Shown: one piece after another, positions 39,521-49,100 of the stretch
Layout: each line of letters starts with the position of its first letter
Numbering within the stretch: the first letter of the stretch is position 1
NCBI RefSeq assembly: GCF_000497045.1
Contig: NW_015961989.1
Span: 1-64,000 of the forward strand
Direction: 5' to 3'
DNA length: 64,000 bases
DNA from: Kalmanozyma brasiliensis GHG001
Taxonomy: Eukaryota > Basidiomycota > Ustilaginomycetes > Ustilaginales
Notes under the pieces: generated by a model
Database searches by the model: none
Told to the model about the DNA's origin: nothing
The model's input: the letters and a program-made list of their open reading frames with translations, nothing else
Made by a program: the position numbers and the translations under genes

Positions 39521-40489
39521 TTATGCCTCCTCGCCATCCTCCACCGACGCTGTCTTGGCTTTCGATGCAGCGCCCGCGCTAGCCACCTCCTTGATCCCCG
39601 TCTCTGCAGCGACCTCGATCTTCTGCGCCTCGCCTCCCTGTTGAGCCTGTGCTTGTGCCTGTGCCTGTTCCTGCAGCGCTTGCAGCTGGGCGCGCGCCTC
39701 CATGATCATGGCCGCCTGCTGCGGTGGCATGTTGGGTGGCAGTGGTCCTTGCATCAGCGCCTGAAGCTGGGCGGGATGCACCTGCAGACCGTTTGGCAGG
39801 GTGACTCTAGCGTCGGCTCCCGATCCGGTCATGGGCAGGTTAATTCCTGGACCATTTGGTCCGCCAGGTGCCGGGCCTGCTTGGCCACCCGGTCCGCCCT
39901 GAATCTCAATCTTGGTCCCAGGCGGCGTAACCAGCGGCGGCAGCTCCACCGTCGGCTTTGGCACCGGCTTGCCCTCATCCTCCAGCCTCTTGACTTCCGC
40001 TGCTCGCTGACGCTGAATATCGTAGTAGATCTCCTTATGCTTTAGATGTGCGACCATCTCGCTCGCTGTTGGGAAGATTAGTTGTCCCCATCCTTCCCTG
40101 AACGTGTTTGCCTCGGAGACGACGTCGAGGATCTCTGCCTCGAGCTCCTTCTCTGCCAATGTGAAGCGCGCCATGGTCTCGTCGCCGATCGATCCTTTCT
40201 GGAGAAGAGTGCCAAGTGCCTGCTTGTCGTCGCGCATGCGCATGATTCGGCGCACGTCGGTCATGGCGCGGTGGAGCAACGCCGCCTTCAGCACCTCTTC
40301 CGGGGCAGGCGGGTCGGCTGCTACGAGCGTCTGGTAGATGTCTCTTGCTTCGTGGCCTTCGGCGAACCATGGCTGATACGATTTGGCCAGGTTGAGTGCC
40401 GATCGTCGTCGGTAGATGCGCGAGAACACTAGCATCGACACGACTAGCGTGGCCACATAGCCGATGGGTACAAATATGGACAGCGCCAT
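39521..40489 (-). CDS. SEC66: Sec66, subunit of the Sec62/Sec63 ER translocon complex
   Basis: A 322-residue protein matching Sec66 (Sec71), which works with Sec62, Sec63 and Sec72 in post-translational import into the ER. A single N-terminal membrane segment at about 6-25 (FVPIGYVATLVVSMLVFSRI) is followed by the conserved core EVLKAALLHRAMTDVRRIMR, LLQKGSIGDETMARFTLAEK and VVSEANTFREGWGQLIFP. Beyond residue 185 the tail is longer than in yeast: Pro/Gly-rich, then an Ala/Gln alternating run (QALQEQAQAQAQAQQ), and probably disordered. The ATG at 40489 is the natural start, immediately before the membrane segment. Confidence 0.93.
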   Translation of the reverse strand: MALSIFVPIGYVATLVVSMLVFSRIYRRRSALNLAKSYQPWFAEGHEARDIYQTLVAADPPAPEEVLKAALLHRAMTDVRRIMRMRDDKQALGTLLQKGSIGDETMARFTLAEKELEAEILDVVSEANTFREGWGQLIFPTASEMVAHLKHKEIYYDIQRQRAAEVKRLEDEGKPVPKPTVELPPLVTPPGTKIEIQGGPGGQAGPAPGGPNGPGINLPMTGSGADARVTLPNGLQVHPAQLQALMQGPLPPNMPPQQAAMIMEARAQLQALQEQAQAQAQAQQGGEAQKIEVAAETGIKEVASAGAASKAKTASVEDGEEA

Positions 40490-41043
40490 CTTGTCCGATC
40501 TGTCTGCCTAGCGGTTTGGTTGTGGTGAGGTGTGCGGCTCGCAGACTGCTGCACTTCTGCTGCGTCGGTGTTGCTTGAAGCGTTCTCGAGCAGGAACGTG
40601 GTGTGTGTGCGCCGATTGGGAGTGCTTGCGGCCTGTCACTGTTGGTCGCGCTTGATGGTCAGAGGGAAGCATCTTGCAATTGCCTCGGTGCAGCTTTGAC
40701 CTCGAATTGGACCGTGACACGACAGCTGCCACCTGTCGCTCATTTCTTCTTCTCGCCCGACAATTTTCTCGCGATTTTACACGTGTCAAGCACGCAGCTC
40801 CTCCAGCTCCTTCTCTTGAGCCGAGATGGCACCACAATCAACGACAAAACACGCACAGAGTTCAGCGAGTGCACGCTCCGCATAGCAGGTGGAAGACAAG
40901 GAGTCGATTCGGTAGATGCAAGACGACGAAATGTAGGAATGATACAGATGCAAGTACGAAAGGGGACTGTGATGCTAGGGTTGCTGATTCGAGGCCATTA
41001 CGACCTCTTGTTATGGGAATTGGTGTTGAGTCTGGACGGCTGT
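40490..41043. other. Intergenic region, SEC66 promoter and kinase 3' end
   Basis: This 554-bp spacer lies between two minus-strand genes and should hold the SEC66 promoter. An open frame on the plus strand runs from here across the kinase gene, but it is an antisense shadow. Confidence 0.55.
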
Positions 41044-44000
41044 TCAGGCCTTGCCACTGCGAGTCGAGCTACCAGCTGCAGCCGTCTCCTTCTTCATCTG
41101 GATCAGCGACTCGAGCTCGGTGCACACCTCGGTCATCGTCGGCCGGTTCTTGGGTGTATGATCCCACATTCGGTCCAGCAAGTCGACGATCTCGCCGCCA
41201 AATTGACGTCGAATGAAGCCCGTGTAAGGACGCTGCCTCTTCTGCCCGACGTCCTGGTAGATCTGGTGCTCGTTCATACCCTGGAACGGATATTTCTTCT
41301 CGGGCTGGTGCCACTGCAGCGCCTCCCAGAACGTCATGGCTGCCGACCACACGTCGACTTTTTCGTTGTAGTGAGGCTTGGGGGTCCACAGCTCCACCGC
41401 CTGCCAGTTGACCGTGCCGACGAGCGAGCGCATCATCGAGCGCGAAGTGTTCTTGACCCGTGCCAGGCCAAAGTCGTTGATTTTGGCCGTCTTGCGTCGC
41501 GTGATCAGCACGTTAGTCGACTTGCAGTCGCGATGGATGATGGCAGGCGTTCGCGTGTGCAGATACTCGAGTCCTCGCGCCGTCTCGAGCAGGATGCGGA
41601 ACACCTCGGCATCGCTTGGCGCTGTAGTGTTGCGAATGTAGTCGAAGAGATCGCCGTTCGAGCACAGCTCGCTGACGATCATGCAGGGAACGTGGCGAGG
41701 GTCCTCGGGAATGCTGACGCCGATGAAGCGAACAATGTTCTCGTGGCGCAGATCACGCAGCAGGCTGAGCTCCTTGATGTCCATCTCGGTCAGCTGATCG
41801 CGGATGTCGGCGATGGCCACCTTGTTGACGCGCGTCTTCGAGATGCGATACTTGCCAACATACACGTCCTTGAAGCCGCCCGAGCCGATCTTTTCGAGCT
41901 TCTCCAGCTTGGAGGGAGCGATCTCCTTGTCGGTGAGGTTGAGGCTCTCCAGGTCAAGACCGTTCAGCTCGTCGACGCCGTCGCCCACTTGCGGGGGTTG
42001 CGCCTCCTCATTGCGCAATGTGAGCGGAGGCGTAGGCAGCTTCTCCGACGAGACCAATTTGCCGCGTGCTCGCAACAGCAAGGGCTGGTCGCTATCGGTA
42101 ATGTCGGGATGTGTGTTGCTCGCAGCTCTCGTGACTCGCCTTCGCGTAGGTGTACGCTGCCGGGTCTGTTCCTCGTCGTCCTCGGCGATGGCAGTGACGC
42201 CAGAAGTATCCGACTGCATATCGCCGGCGTCATCGCCTTGCTCCGGTTCGGCGACAGGGTCGATGCCCTCGGGCTGAGTGAGCTGATGCCAGTCGAGCAG
42301 CTTCTTGATCAAATTGGCCTTCTTGTCATCCTCGTCCATGTCGATGTTCCGGAGGTGACACAACTGCTCGAGCTGCGACTTGCGGAGCCGCGAAAGTGAA
42401 GAGAACGAAGGTTGCGTCATGGCGTCCTCGATGCTCTCCGAGGCTGCTGCATCGCTCTCTGGAGATTTGGAGCGCCTATCACGACCGTTGTCATCGGACG
42501 CTCTGCTGCTCGCGATGTCCGTGAGTTCAGAGGCGCTGTCCATGTCGATGTCGTCCATCAGCGAGGGGCGAATCTCACACGGCTCGCCATCTCCGTTGGA
42601 TGAAGCGGCAACCAGACGCATCTTGCCGTTGCGCAGCTTGCGGAACTTTGTGGGCGTGGGGCCATCGTCATCGGTGGCCATGTCGGCATCGTCATCATCT
42701 TGCAGAGTGGTGTGCGCGTCGTCCGACGGCGCTTCAAGTGATGCGCTGCGACTGCGAGGCTGGTGCGAAGTGAGGCTAGTGTCCGAGCCCGCCGTCGAGC
42801 GCCTCGTGCGAAGCGTCTTACGGGACCCCGCACGATCGCGGGCTTGTGCCATAGAGACGGACTCAGCTTGCAGGGCCGCAGCCACCGCGTCGCTGTCTGA
42901 CGAATGGTCCTCCATCCACTCGTCCTCGTCCTGTGCGTGTCCCTTGCTTGGACTTGCCGCATTGACCTTGACCGACTTCTTGGTTCGCTGCGTCTGACGA
43001 TTGCCGAGTCTCGGTGTCGCCATGGGGTCGAGTGCGGCCGTGTCGGTAGCACCAAGCCCTCGTGTGCGTCTGACTGGCAAGCCCGCGGTGAGGCGCGCGG
43101 CTCGCGATCGTGTCTTGATGGGCGAGGCAGCGACGAACATGTTGAGCTGGTGTTTGTGCTTGAAGGGAGATTGGGATGCGTTCGAAGCGCGAGAGCTTCG
43201 TCCTCCAAAGAGAGAAGACGAGGTGGATGCAGAAAGCGCGTCCATGCCATTGATCATCCGTCGACGACGAGCTGGGGCGCCACGCAGGGTGTTGAGATCG
43301 CGCAAGGGACGACGCGGTGCCTGATTTGCCTTAGACGGCTCAAAGTCGTCGAAGGTACCCGAGTCCATGCGACGAAGTGTCCCGCCATTCTGCGCCTTGC
43401 CGCGGGCATGCGTCGATTTACCTTGGGATCGTCGGCGCGTGAGAGAATGCTGAGGCTCCGCTTCGGTCTCTTCGCCACCTGCCTCGTTGGAAGCGTCTGT
43501 GAGATCGTCGTCGCGATCATCTGCCGAGCTGGAGCGTGACGCCACAGGCATGCCGCGAAGGAGACGCTGGGAAGGCTTGCGAGTTGACGAGCCCATCCAC
43601 AGCGCATCGCTCTCGGCCCCATCTTCAGTGATGATGTCATCGGATCGCTGATCATATGAGCGAGAGGAACCGCGCCTCGTCGAAGATTGTCGGTGGGAAG
43701 AGGCGGAAGCCTGTCGGCTGCTGGACCGGGAGCGGTCAAGACGGGAACGGCAAGTGATGATCTGATTGACGAGGTCGTGTTTCGTCAGCAGCTCGCGCTC
43801 GTCTTCGGTGGGAGTGATCTCCCAGGCGCCTGATGTGAAGCAGAGCTGTATGAGCTCGTCCCTTCGCAGGCGATGAAGCTGCCAGGTGGGTGCAGTCGAG
43901 ACGAGACGTGCATGCTCTGCTTCCTCGTCGTCCATGTCCGCGCTTCCCTCGCTGCTAGGATCCGAGTCCGCCGCGGCCTCAGAGCGGACGAGGCGGTGCG

Positions 44001-44778
44001 AGCTCGCACGCGAGGTTTGCTCGACCGTGCTGCCAGCTGTGTGATTGCTGCTCTGCCTGCTCATGGAGCGAGACTGGGATCTGGAGATCCTGCCTAGGCC
44101 AAGCCCAATCGGCAGCTCGTCTTCAAGAGTCATGCCGTTGAGCGTCCTATGCAGCGAGTTGCGGCTCGAGCGACGAGTCTGGATGCCGGGACGGGTTTGC
44201 AATACATTGGAAGCATCCTGAGTTCTGGAAGATGGAGCACGAGATGTTGTTGGCGAAACGGAGAGGACAGATGACCAGTCGGAAAGTTCGCTTGCAGATG
44301 ACGACGGTTTGTCCCGAGGCAGGTGGGGCGAAGTGACAACGTTGAGATCCTTGTTCCTGCGAATACGAAGTGTCGATGAGCTCTTGCGGCGGACGTCAGT
44401 CGATGAAGCGGCATCTAGGCTCTTCGATGAAGAGGCACTGTCTCTATCCATCTGGCTGCCTCTGCCAAGCTCGCCGTTGGTTGCTTTCTTTCGCTTGAGG
44501 CCCGCGCGGGCTTGGGGCAGAGGCATGGTGTCGAAAGGTGATGCGGTGACGAGTGGCAGCTCGATGAAACAGGAAGCGTGAGACGAGAAGGATGGGGAAT
44601 GCAGCAGAGCAGAGCTAGCTTTGGCCATCCTGGCACGCAGGCCGGAATGTCTGGTCTTGTCGTTGCCGGTGACGGGTTGGGTAGAACGACCGCTTTTGCT
44701 GGGCCCGGCGGCCGAAGCACCGTGGCCGGAATGATTCTGAGGAACCGGAGACAAAGCGATGCGAGCTCTGCTAGACAT
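41044..44778 (-). CDS. Large TKL-type kinase with two SAP-like segments and displaced catalytic lysine
   Basis: A 1244-residue protein. The C-terminal kinase domain (about 955-1225) has a glycine-rich loop IGSGGFKDVYVG, the catalytic loop HRDCKSTN (D1084, N1089) and DFG (D1102), so base and metal sites are present. The usual beta-3 lysine is missing: VAIADIR has A990 where VAIK has Lys. A lysine (K970) instead follows the Phe of the glycine loop, the place WNK kinases use. The APE motif reads AVE (WQAVELW). The N-terminal 950 residues are Ser/Arg-rich, with two SAP-like helix pairs, about 298-345 (HRLRRDELIQLCFTSGAWEI) and 793-830 (RLRKSQLEQLCHLRNIDMDE), which hints at DNA or chromatin association. 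I recall related TKL-like kinases in other basidiomycetes, but no named function. The ATG at 44778 opens the frame. Confidence 0.9.
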   Translation of the reverse strand: MSSRARIALSPVPQNHSGHGASAAGPSKSGRSTQPVTGNDKTRHSGLRARMAKASSALLHSPSFSSHASCFIELPLVTASPFDTMPLPQARAGLKRKKATNGELGRGSQMDRDSASSSKSLDAASSTDVRRKSSSTLRIRRNKDLNVVTSPHLPRDKPSSSASELSDWSSVLSVSPTTSRAPSSRTQDASNVLQTRPGIQTRRSSRNSLHRTLNGMTLEDELPIGLGLGRISRSQSRSMSRQSSNHTAGSTVEQTSRASSHRLVRSEAAADSDPSSEGSADMDDEEAEHARLVSTAPTWQLHRLRRDELIQLCFTSGAWEITPTEDERELLTKHDLVNQIITCRSRLDRSRSSSRQASASSHRQSSTRRGSSRSYDQRSDDIITEDGAESDALWMGSSTRKPSQRLLRGMPVASRSSSADDRDDDLTDASNEAGGEETEAEPQHSLTRRRSQGKSTHARGKAQNGGTLRRMDSGTFDDFEPSKANQAPRRPLRDLNTLRGAPARRRRMINGMDALSASTSSSLFGGRSSRASNASQSPFKHKHQLNMFVAASPIKTRSRAARLTAGLPVRRTRGLGATDTAALDPMATPRLGNRQTQRTKKSVKVNAASPSKGHAQDEDEWMEDHSSDSDAVAAALQAESVSMAQARDRAGSRKTLRTRRSTAGSDTSLTSHQPRSRSASLEAPSDDAHTTLQDDDDADMATDDDGPTPTKFRKLRNGKMRLVAASSNGDGEPCEIRPSLMDDIDMDSASELTDIASSRASDDNGRDRRSKSPESDAAASESIEDAMTQPSFSSLSRLRKSQLEQLCHLRNIDMDEDDKKANLIKKLLDWHQLTQPEGIDPVAEPEQGDDAGDMQSDTSGVTAIAEDDEEQTRQRTPTRRRVTRAASNTHPDITDSDQPLLLRARGKLVSSEKLPTPPLTLRNEEAQPPQVGDGVDELNGLDLESLNLTDKEIAPSKLEKLEKIGSGGFKDVYVGKYRISKTRVNKVAIADIRDQLTEMDIKELSLLRDLRHENIVRFIGVSIPEDPRHVPCMIVSELCSNGDLFDYIRNTTAPSDAEVFRILLETARGLEYLHTRTPAIIHRDCKSTNVLITRRKTAKINDFGLARVKNTSRSMMRSLVGTVNWQAVELWTPKPHYNEKVDVWSAAMTFWEALQWHQPEKKYPFQGMNEHQIYQDVGQKRQRPYTGFIRRQFGGEIVDLLDRMWDHTPKNRPTMTEVCTELESLIQMKKETAAAGSSTRSGKA

Positions 44779-46100
44779 TACTGTGGCGGAAGCACGGAGA
44801 TGTGAGTGTCGCGGTTGGTGTCAGCAGCGGAAGGCCGCGCAGAAGCAGGAATCTAGCGGAGGATTGGCTTGGCTAAGCGACCAATAGGTAGACACAGAGC
44901 TCAGCAAGCGCCGTTCGCCATGTTCGTGTTGACTGCTCGGTCGATCGTTCCAGTACGGAAGATGGTTTGAGCAATGTATGAGAGCAGTCGCAAGGGAACC
45001 TGTTGTCACCTCGTGCAGACAAGAGCAGGTACGTTCTAGAGACCGAAACGGGAGATGAGAGGCGAATGTGGAGCAGAAGACGGGGAGGTGCAGCGCGACA
45101 GGACAGCACTATTGTTGCAGGTAGCTGAGCTCGACGAGCTCGACGAAAGATGAGTATTGGGCGGGCTGTATGCTGGCCCAGACAACTCCTGAGCAGGCGG
45201 AAGGAGTAAGAATGTCCGGACTATATGTTGTCGGCCGACGACAAATGCTGGTGATGTGCGAGAAGTTGCGCAAAGAAACGAGTCAAGAATGCGGGACAGG
45301 ACGAGGGGAATGCTAGGGACCAGGTTGATGAGAGAGGATGAACAGAGGGCGATGTCGGCGATGTGGGATGGGGGTGGTGTTGGTGTTGTTCTTGAGGCTT
45401 TGAGTCGTATGCACTGTCAAGCGGTCGGTGAGCAAGGTGTTGGTCGCTGTTGCTGTTGAGCGCACTTTTTTGCGGAGAGAGGTCAGCAGCTGTCAGCCAC
45501 AGAGAGGGCCAAAGGGTGCAGCAGCAGCGGCGGCAGCTGAGCGTCAGGTTGCAGCAACAAAGCGTGTTCTGCTTGACTGAGCCTCAATCGTGCCTCGCGC
45601 CGTGCCTTTCGCCCTCTTGCGATGCGCTGCATACACTGCCGCACAGAGCTTTGTGTTTTTTAGACTTTCAAGCCAACTTTTTGGGAAATTGTTATGTTTA
45701 CTTAGTTCACGCCAGCTCTCGCGCGAAAACGCCTTGGAAATCACGCGTAGACTACACCAGACCGCGTCGCGTTAATTGAAGGGCATTGAAGGGCAAGGCA
45801 GGCTGGCAGTCCAGAAAGGAGCAAGAACGACGAGACTTGATTCGGGATAGGCTTGCGGATGCTAAGGATACAGTATAAGAGACGGACAGAGATGGAGCTG
45901 AAGACGCTGAGCTGATGCTGCGATCGGAGATAATGCAGAGAGGCGATCGATGAGAGAGAGAGAAAAAGGGTATGAAAGAGAGAAATCCATGACAAGTGCG
46001 AGAACAAAGCTGCGGTCGCGAGACGAGACTTGCTCATCCCAGCGGCCAGCTAGCATTGAGATAGACAAAGCTTACATGCGAACAAAGAAGCGCTCTTCGC
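44779..46100. other. Intergenic region, kinase promoter and TEA gene 3' end
   Basis: This 1.3-kb stretch lies between two minus-strand genes. It contains a GA-rich microsatellite-like patch near 45953-45990 and an AT-richer patch near 45645-45705. Open frames here are short and featureless. Confidence 0.5.
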
Positions 46101-49100
46101 CTAGGCATCGGAGCTGAAGTCCTGACTTTCGACGCCGATCGACGCCAGCAGGCCGTCGAGGTACTCCTGCGTGATAGCCTCGTTGCTAGGGTCGCTGCCT
46201 TCATTGAGCATCTGCTCGAAGCTGCTTGGGCCCGAGGTTGTGCCAGTGTGGGTCTTGCTGCCCATGTCGAAGCCAGCAGGGGAGAGGAGCGGCAGACCGC
46301 CGGTGATGCCGGCGCTAGGCACCGTGAGTCCGAGCGCAGACACGCCAGGACTAGCTACAGCCGCCGCGACTGCCATGCCTGCCGAGCTCGTCGAAGGGGC
46401 ATTCATGTCACCATGGTTGAAGCTCATATCCAGAGGCGAGGGGAGTGCGCCACCAAGCGGGTTGACTTGGCCCGCCCAGTGCCTCTCTAGTCGCTCCTTC
46501 TGCGCTCGGGCGTCGTCACCCGTGTTCAGCGGAGGAGGCTCGAACAGACCGGCGCCGGCCTGCGGGAACGGTGTGATCGGCGTGTGCACCGCACGTTGCT
46601 GGATCATGCCCCAAACCGCCGGTGTTGGGCTGACGCCGGGCGAGAGCTGTGGGTGTGGGCTCAGCAGGGTACCGTTCGGGGTCCTCTGCGGTGTGAGATA
46701 CGCTGATGCGGGCGGAATGTTGAGCATCAGGTTGGGCTTGCTCATCGACAGGCCGCGCTTGCGCAACAGAGTGGGCACCTGCACGTTGCTGTCCGAGCTA
46801 GCCGGCTGAACGTTGAGCCCGAAGCTGGGTTGCGTCGAAGGCTGAGTGTGCACCAACGACGGGGCAGGGTTGGCGGGCGGAATGCCTCCCAGAACAGGAG
46901 CGCCGGGGAGCATGTTGAGCTGTGCTTGCTGATGAGGAGCCATGGACTGGCCTGGCTGAGCGGCGCCGCCGAGCGGTAGAGCGGCGGTCATCGGAGACAG
47001 GCCGTGAGGGTTCACTTGCAATCCAGCGAGGGCAGGGTGATGCAAAGGAGAAGCCAGTGGTGCAGCTCGTCCCAAGGGCGAAAGTCCCGGTCCAGCGGTC
47101 AGCAGGGAGACGGTCGGAACGCCGGGGGTGGCGCCGAGCGCCTCCACACATTCGAGGTCCCAGGCGACGACGAGCACCACATCTCCAACTTTGCTGCCAG
47201 GGCTCAAGCTGGACCCAGCATCGTTGAGCACCGCAGATGCACCGTCACGACTGCTTGTCGCAGCGGCTGCAGCAGCAGCACCTTCGCCAGCCACCACCAG
47301 CTCTTGAATGATCGTGACACCCGAAATAGCCATGCCGAGTGCGGCACGCTCACTGGGCTCCTTGCCGAATGACTGCAAACTGTCTCGGCCGCTGTACACA
47401 TTGACAGGATGGTTGCGGCTGAGGAAGTCGGCGCAAAAGTCGGTCGCAAACGGAGCCTGGTGACACCAACGATGGCGCAGGTTGCCGTTGGTCTGTTTGC
47501 TTGCATCCAGGGGAGTGCATGGCGATGCGGGGCCGCTCGAGGTGTTGGAGGTAGGGCTCAAGGATCCGAGGCTGCCGTCGCTCACGCGTCGCTGGGCGTT
47601 CTTGTTCTTGACAGGTGTCGATGTGGTGACGTCGTGCTGTGATGCGATGCTCTCATCGACTGTGCTCGAAGACACGGTGTCTGCAGCCGTAGCAGCACCA
47701 CCAACAGTACTGGTCGAGCTGATGTCGACGCTGCTCCTGCCCGAGATCTTTCGAGGTGCTTCGAGTGGTTCCACCAGCGACAAGACACGCTTGCCGTGCG
47801 AGTAGACGGTGGTGACCGACGTGAGACGCAGATCCTGTGCCGACGTCAACGAAAGCTGCGTGCTGAAGCTGTCGTAACGGGGCATCATCACGTCGTGGCG
47901 TGGCACCGAAAGCGGCACGTGAACGTGGATGAACTGACAAGGCATGCGGTGATACATCTCGGCAAGACGTGGGAAGCGGAAGTGACCGAGGCGCACCGAA
48001 TCGAGCGTCATCTGAGGCAGCGGCGACTGGTTGTTGGCATAGGTGGTCATCGAGTTGCGGTCGAGGTTGGTGTAGACGTGCTTGTCGTCGGACTCCGAGC
48101 AGTGCGCCCACATGGAGAAGCTGGCCGGAAGAATGGGACATGGTGAATTGCCGCTGTTATCCTTCGTGCCAGCCTGCTGAGGGAGGTGGAGTTCGTTGAG
48201 ACCGGACGTGATCTGGTGTGTCGCCGACAGCGGTGGTGGGCAGGGCGACAAAGGGCTAGCAAGACCCTGGCCGCCAGCCAGCCCAGGGGTATAAGGCGAA
48301 AGCAGTCCGCTGTTGGCATTGTCGACCGACAGGAGTGGATAGGCCGCACCAAGGTTGCCGTAGCCGTAGCCGGCCAGCGTCTGTGCGTACATCATGCCGC
48401 CAGCGGGGATGTAGAAGTCCTCTTCGGTGGTGGGCTCAGCGATGAGCTGTTGGAACTCGGGGTCGCCCTTGCGAATGTTCTTGAGCACCTGAATATGGCT
48501 CGACACCTGCTTGCGAGAGCGCTTCTTGTTGGTCTTGCGCTCAATGTAATCGGCAATCAGCTCGTTGCGGCCACAGGGTTTGCCGTGCACCAGCACCTTT
48601 CGACGACCGAGTTTGGGAATGAGTCGGAGCGCTGTTGAGATAGATCGTGAGCCGGCACGAGGGTCGTCACAAGAAAGGCGGAGATGTTCGGAAGGAGTGG
48701 ATGTTGGGAAGATGAAGTAGTGGAGAAGATGGAAGGACAAGAAGAAGGTTGGTCAAGGATCAGGCGACCAGGGAAAAGGGAAGCGAGGCGAGAGGGTTAG
48801 CATGACTTGATTCTCAGCCCCACTTTAGCGCGGATCGTCCAGCCCAGCATTCGCTACCGAGGGCCTGCACCCGCCCTGGCATGCGAATGTCCGTCTCATG
48901 CGCCCAGAGTTGGCCGTGCTCAAAGCTCCCCGTCGTCTTTGAAGCTCGGAGTCTGAGGTGCGGAGAAGCGAGACAGGAGTGCTGTGGCCAAGACTCCCGG
49001 AGCAGAATGACCATCATGAGGAGGCTGCTCGGCTCGCTCGGCGTTTTTGACAGCAGGCCAATTCAAAAATGGGCTCGAAATACAAATTGGGCCCAAATCG

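Noticed and set aside
40603..42399. A 598-codon plus-strand frame opposite the kinase gene
   Set aside because: It covers the kinase domain, whose motifs are clear on the minus strand. The antisense product is Leu/Arg/Val-rich and resembles no family.
45953..45990. GA-rich run upstream of the kinase gene
   Set aside because: It is a short, impure low-complexity patch common in intergenic DNA, with nothing to tie it to a function.
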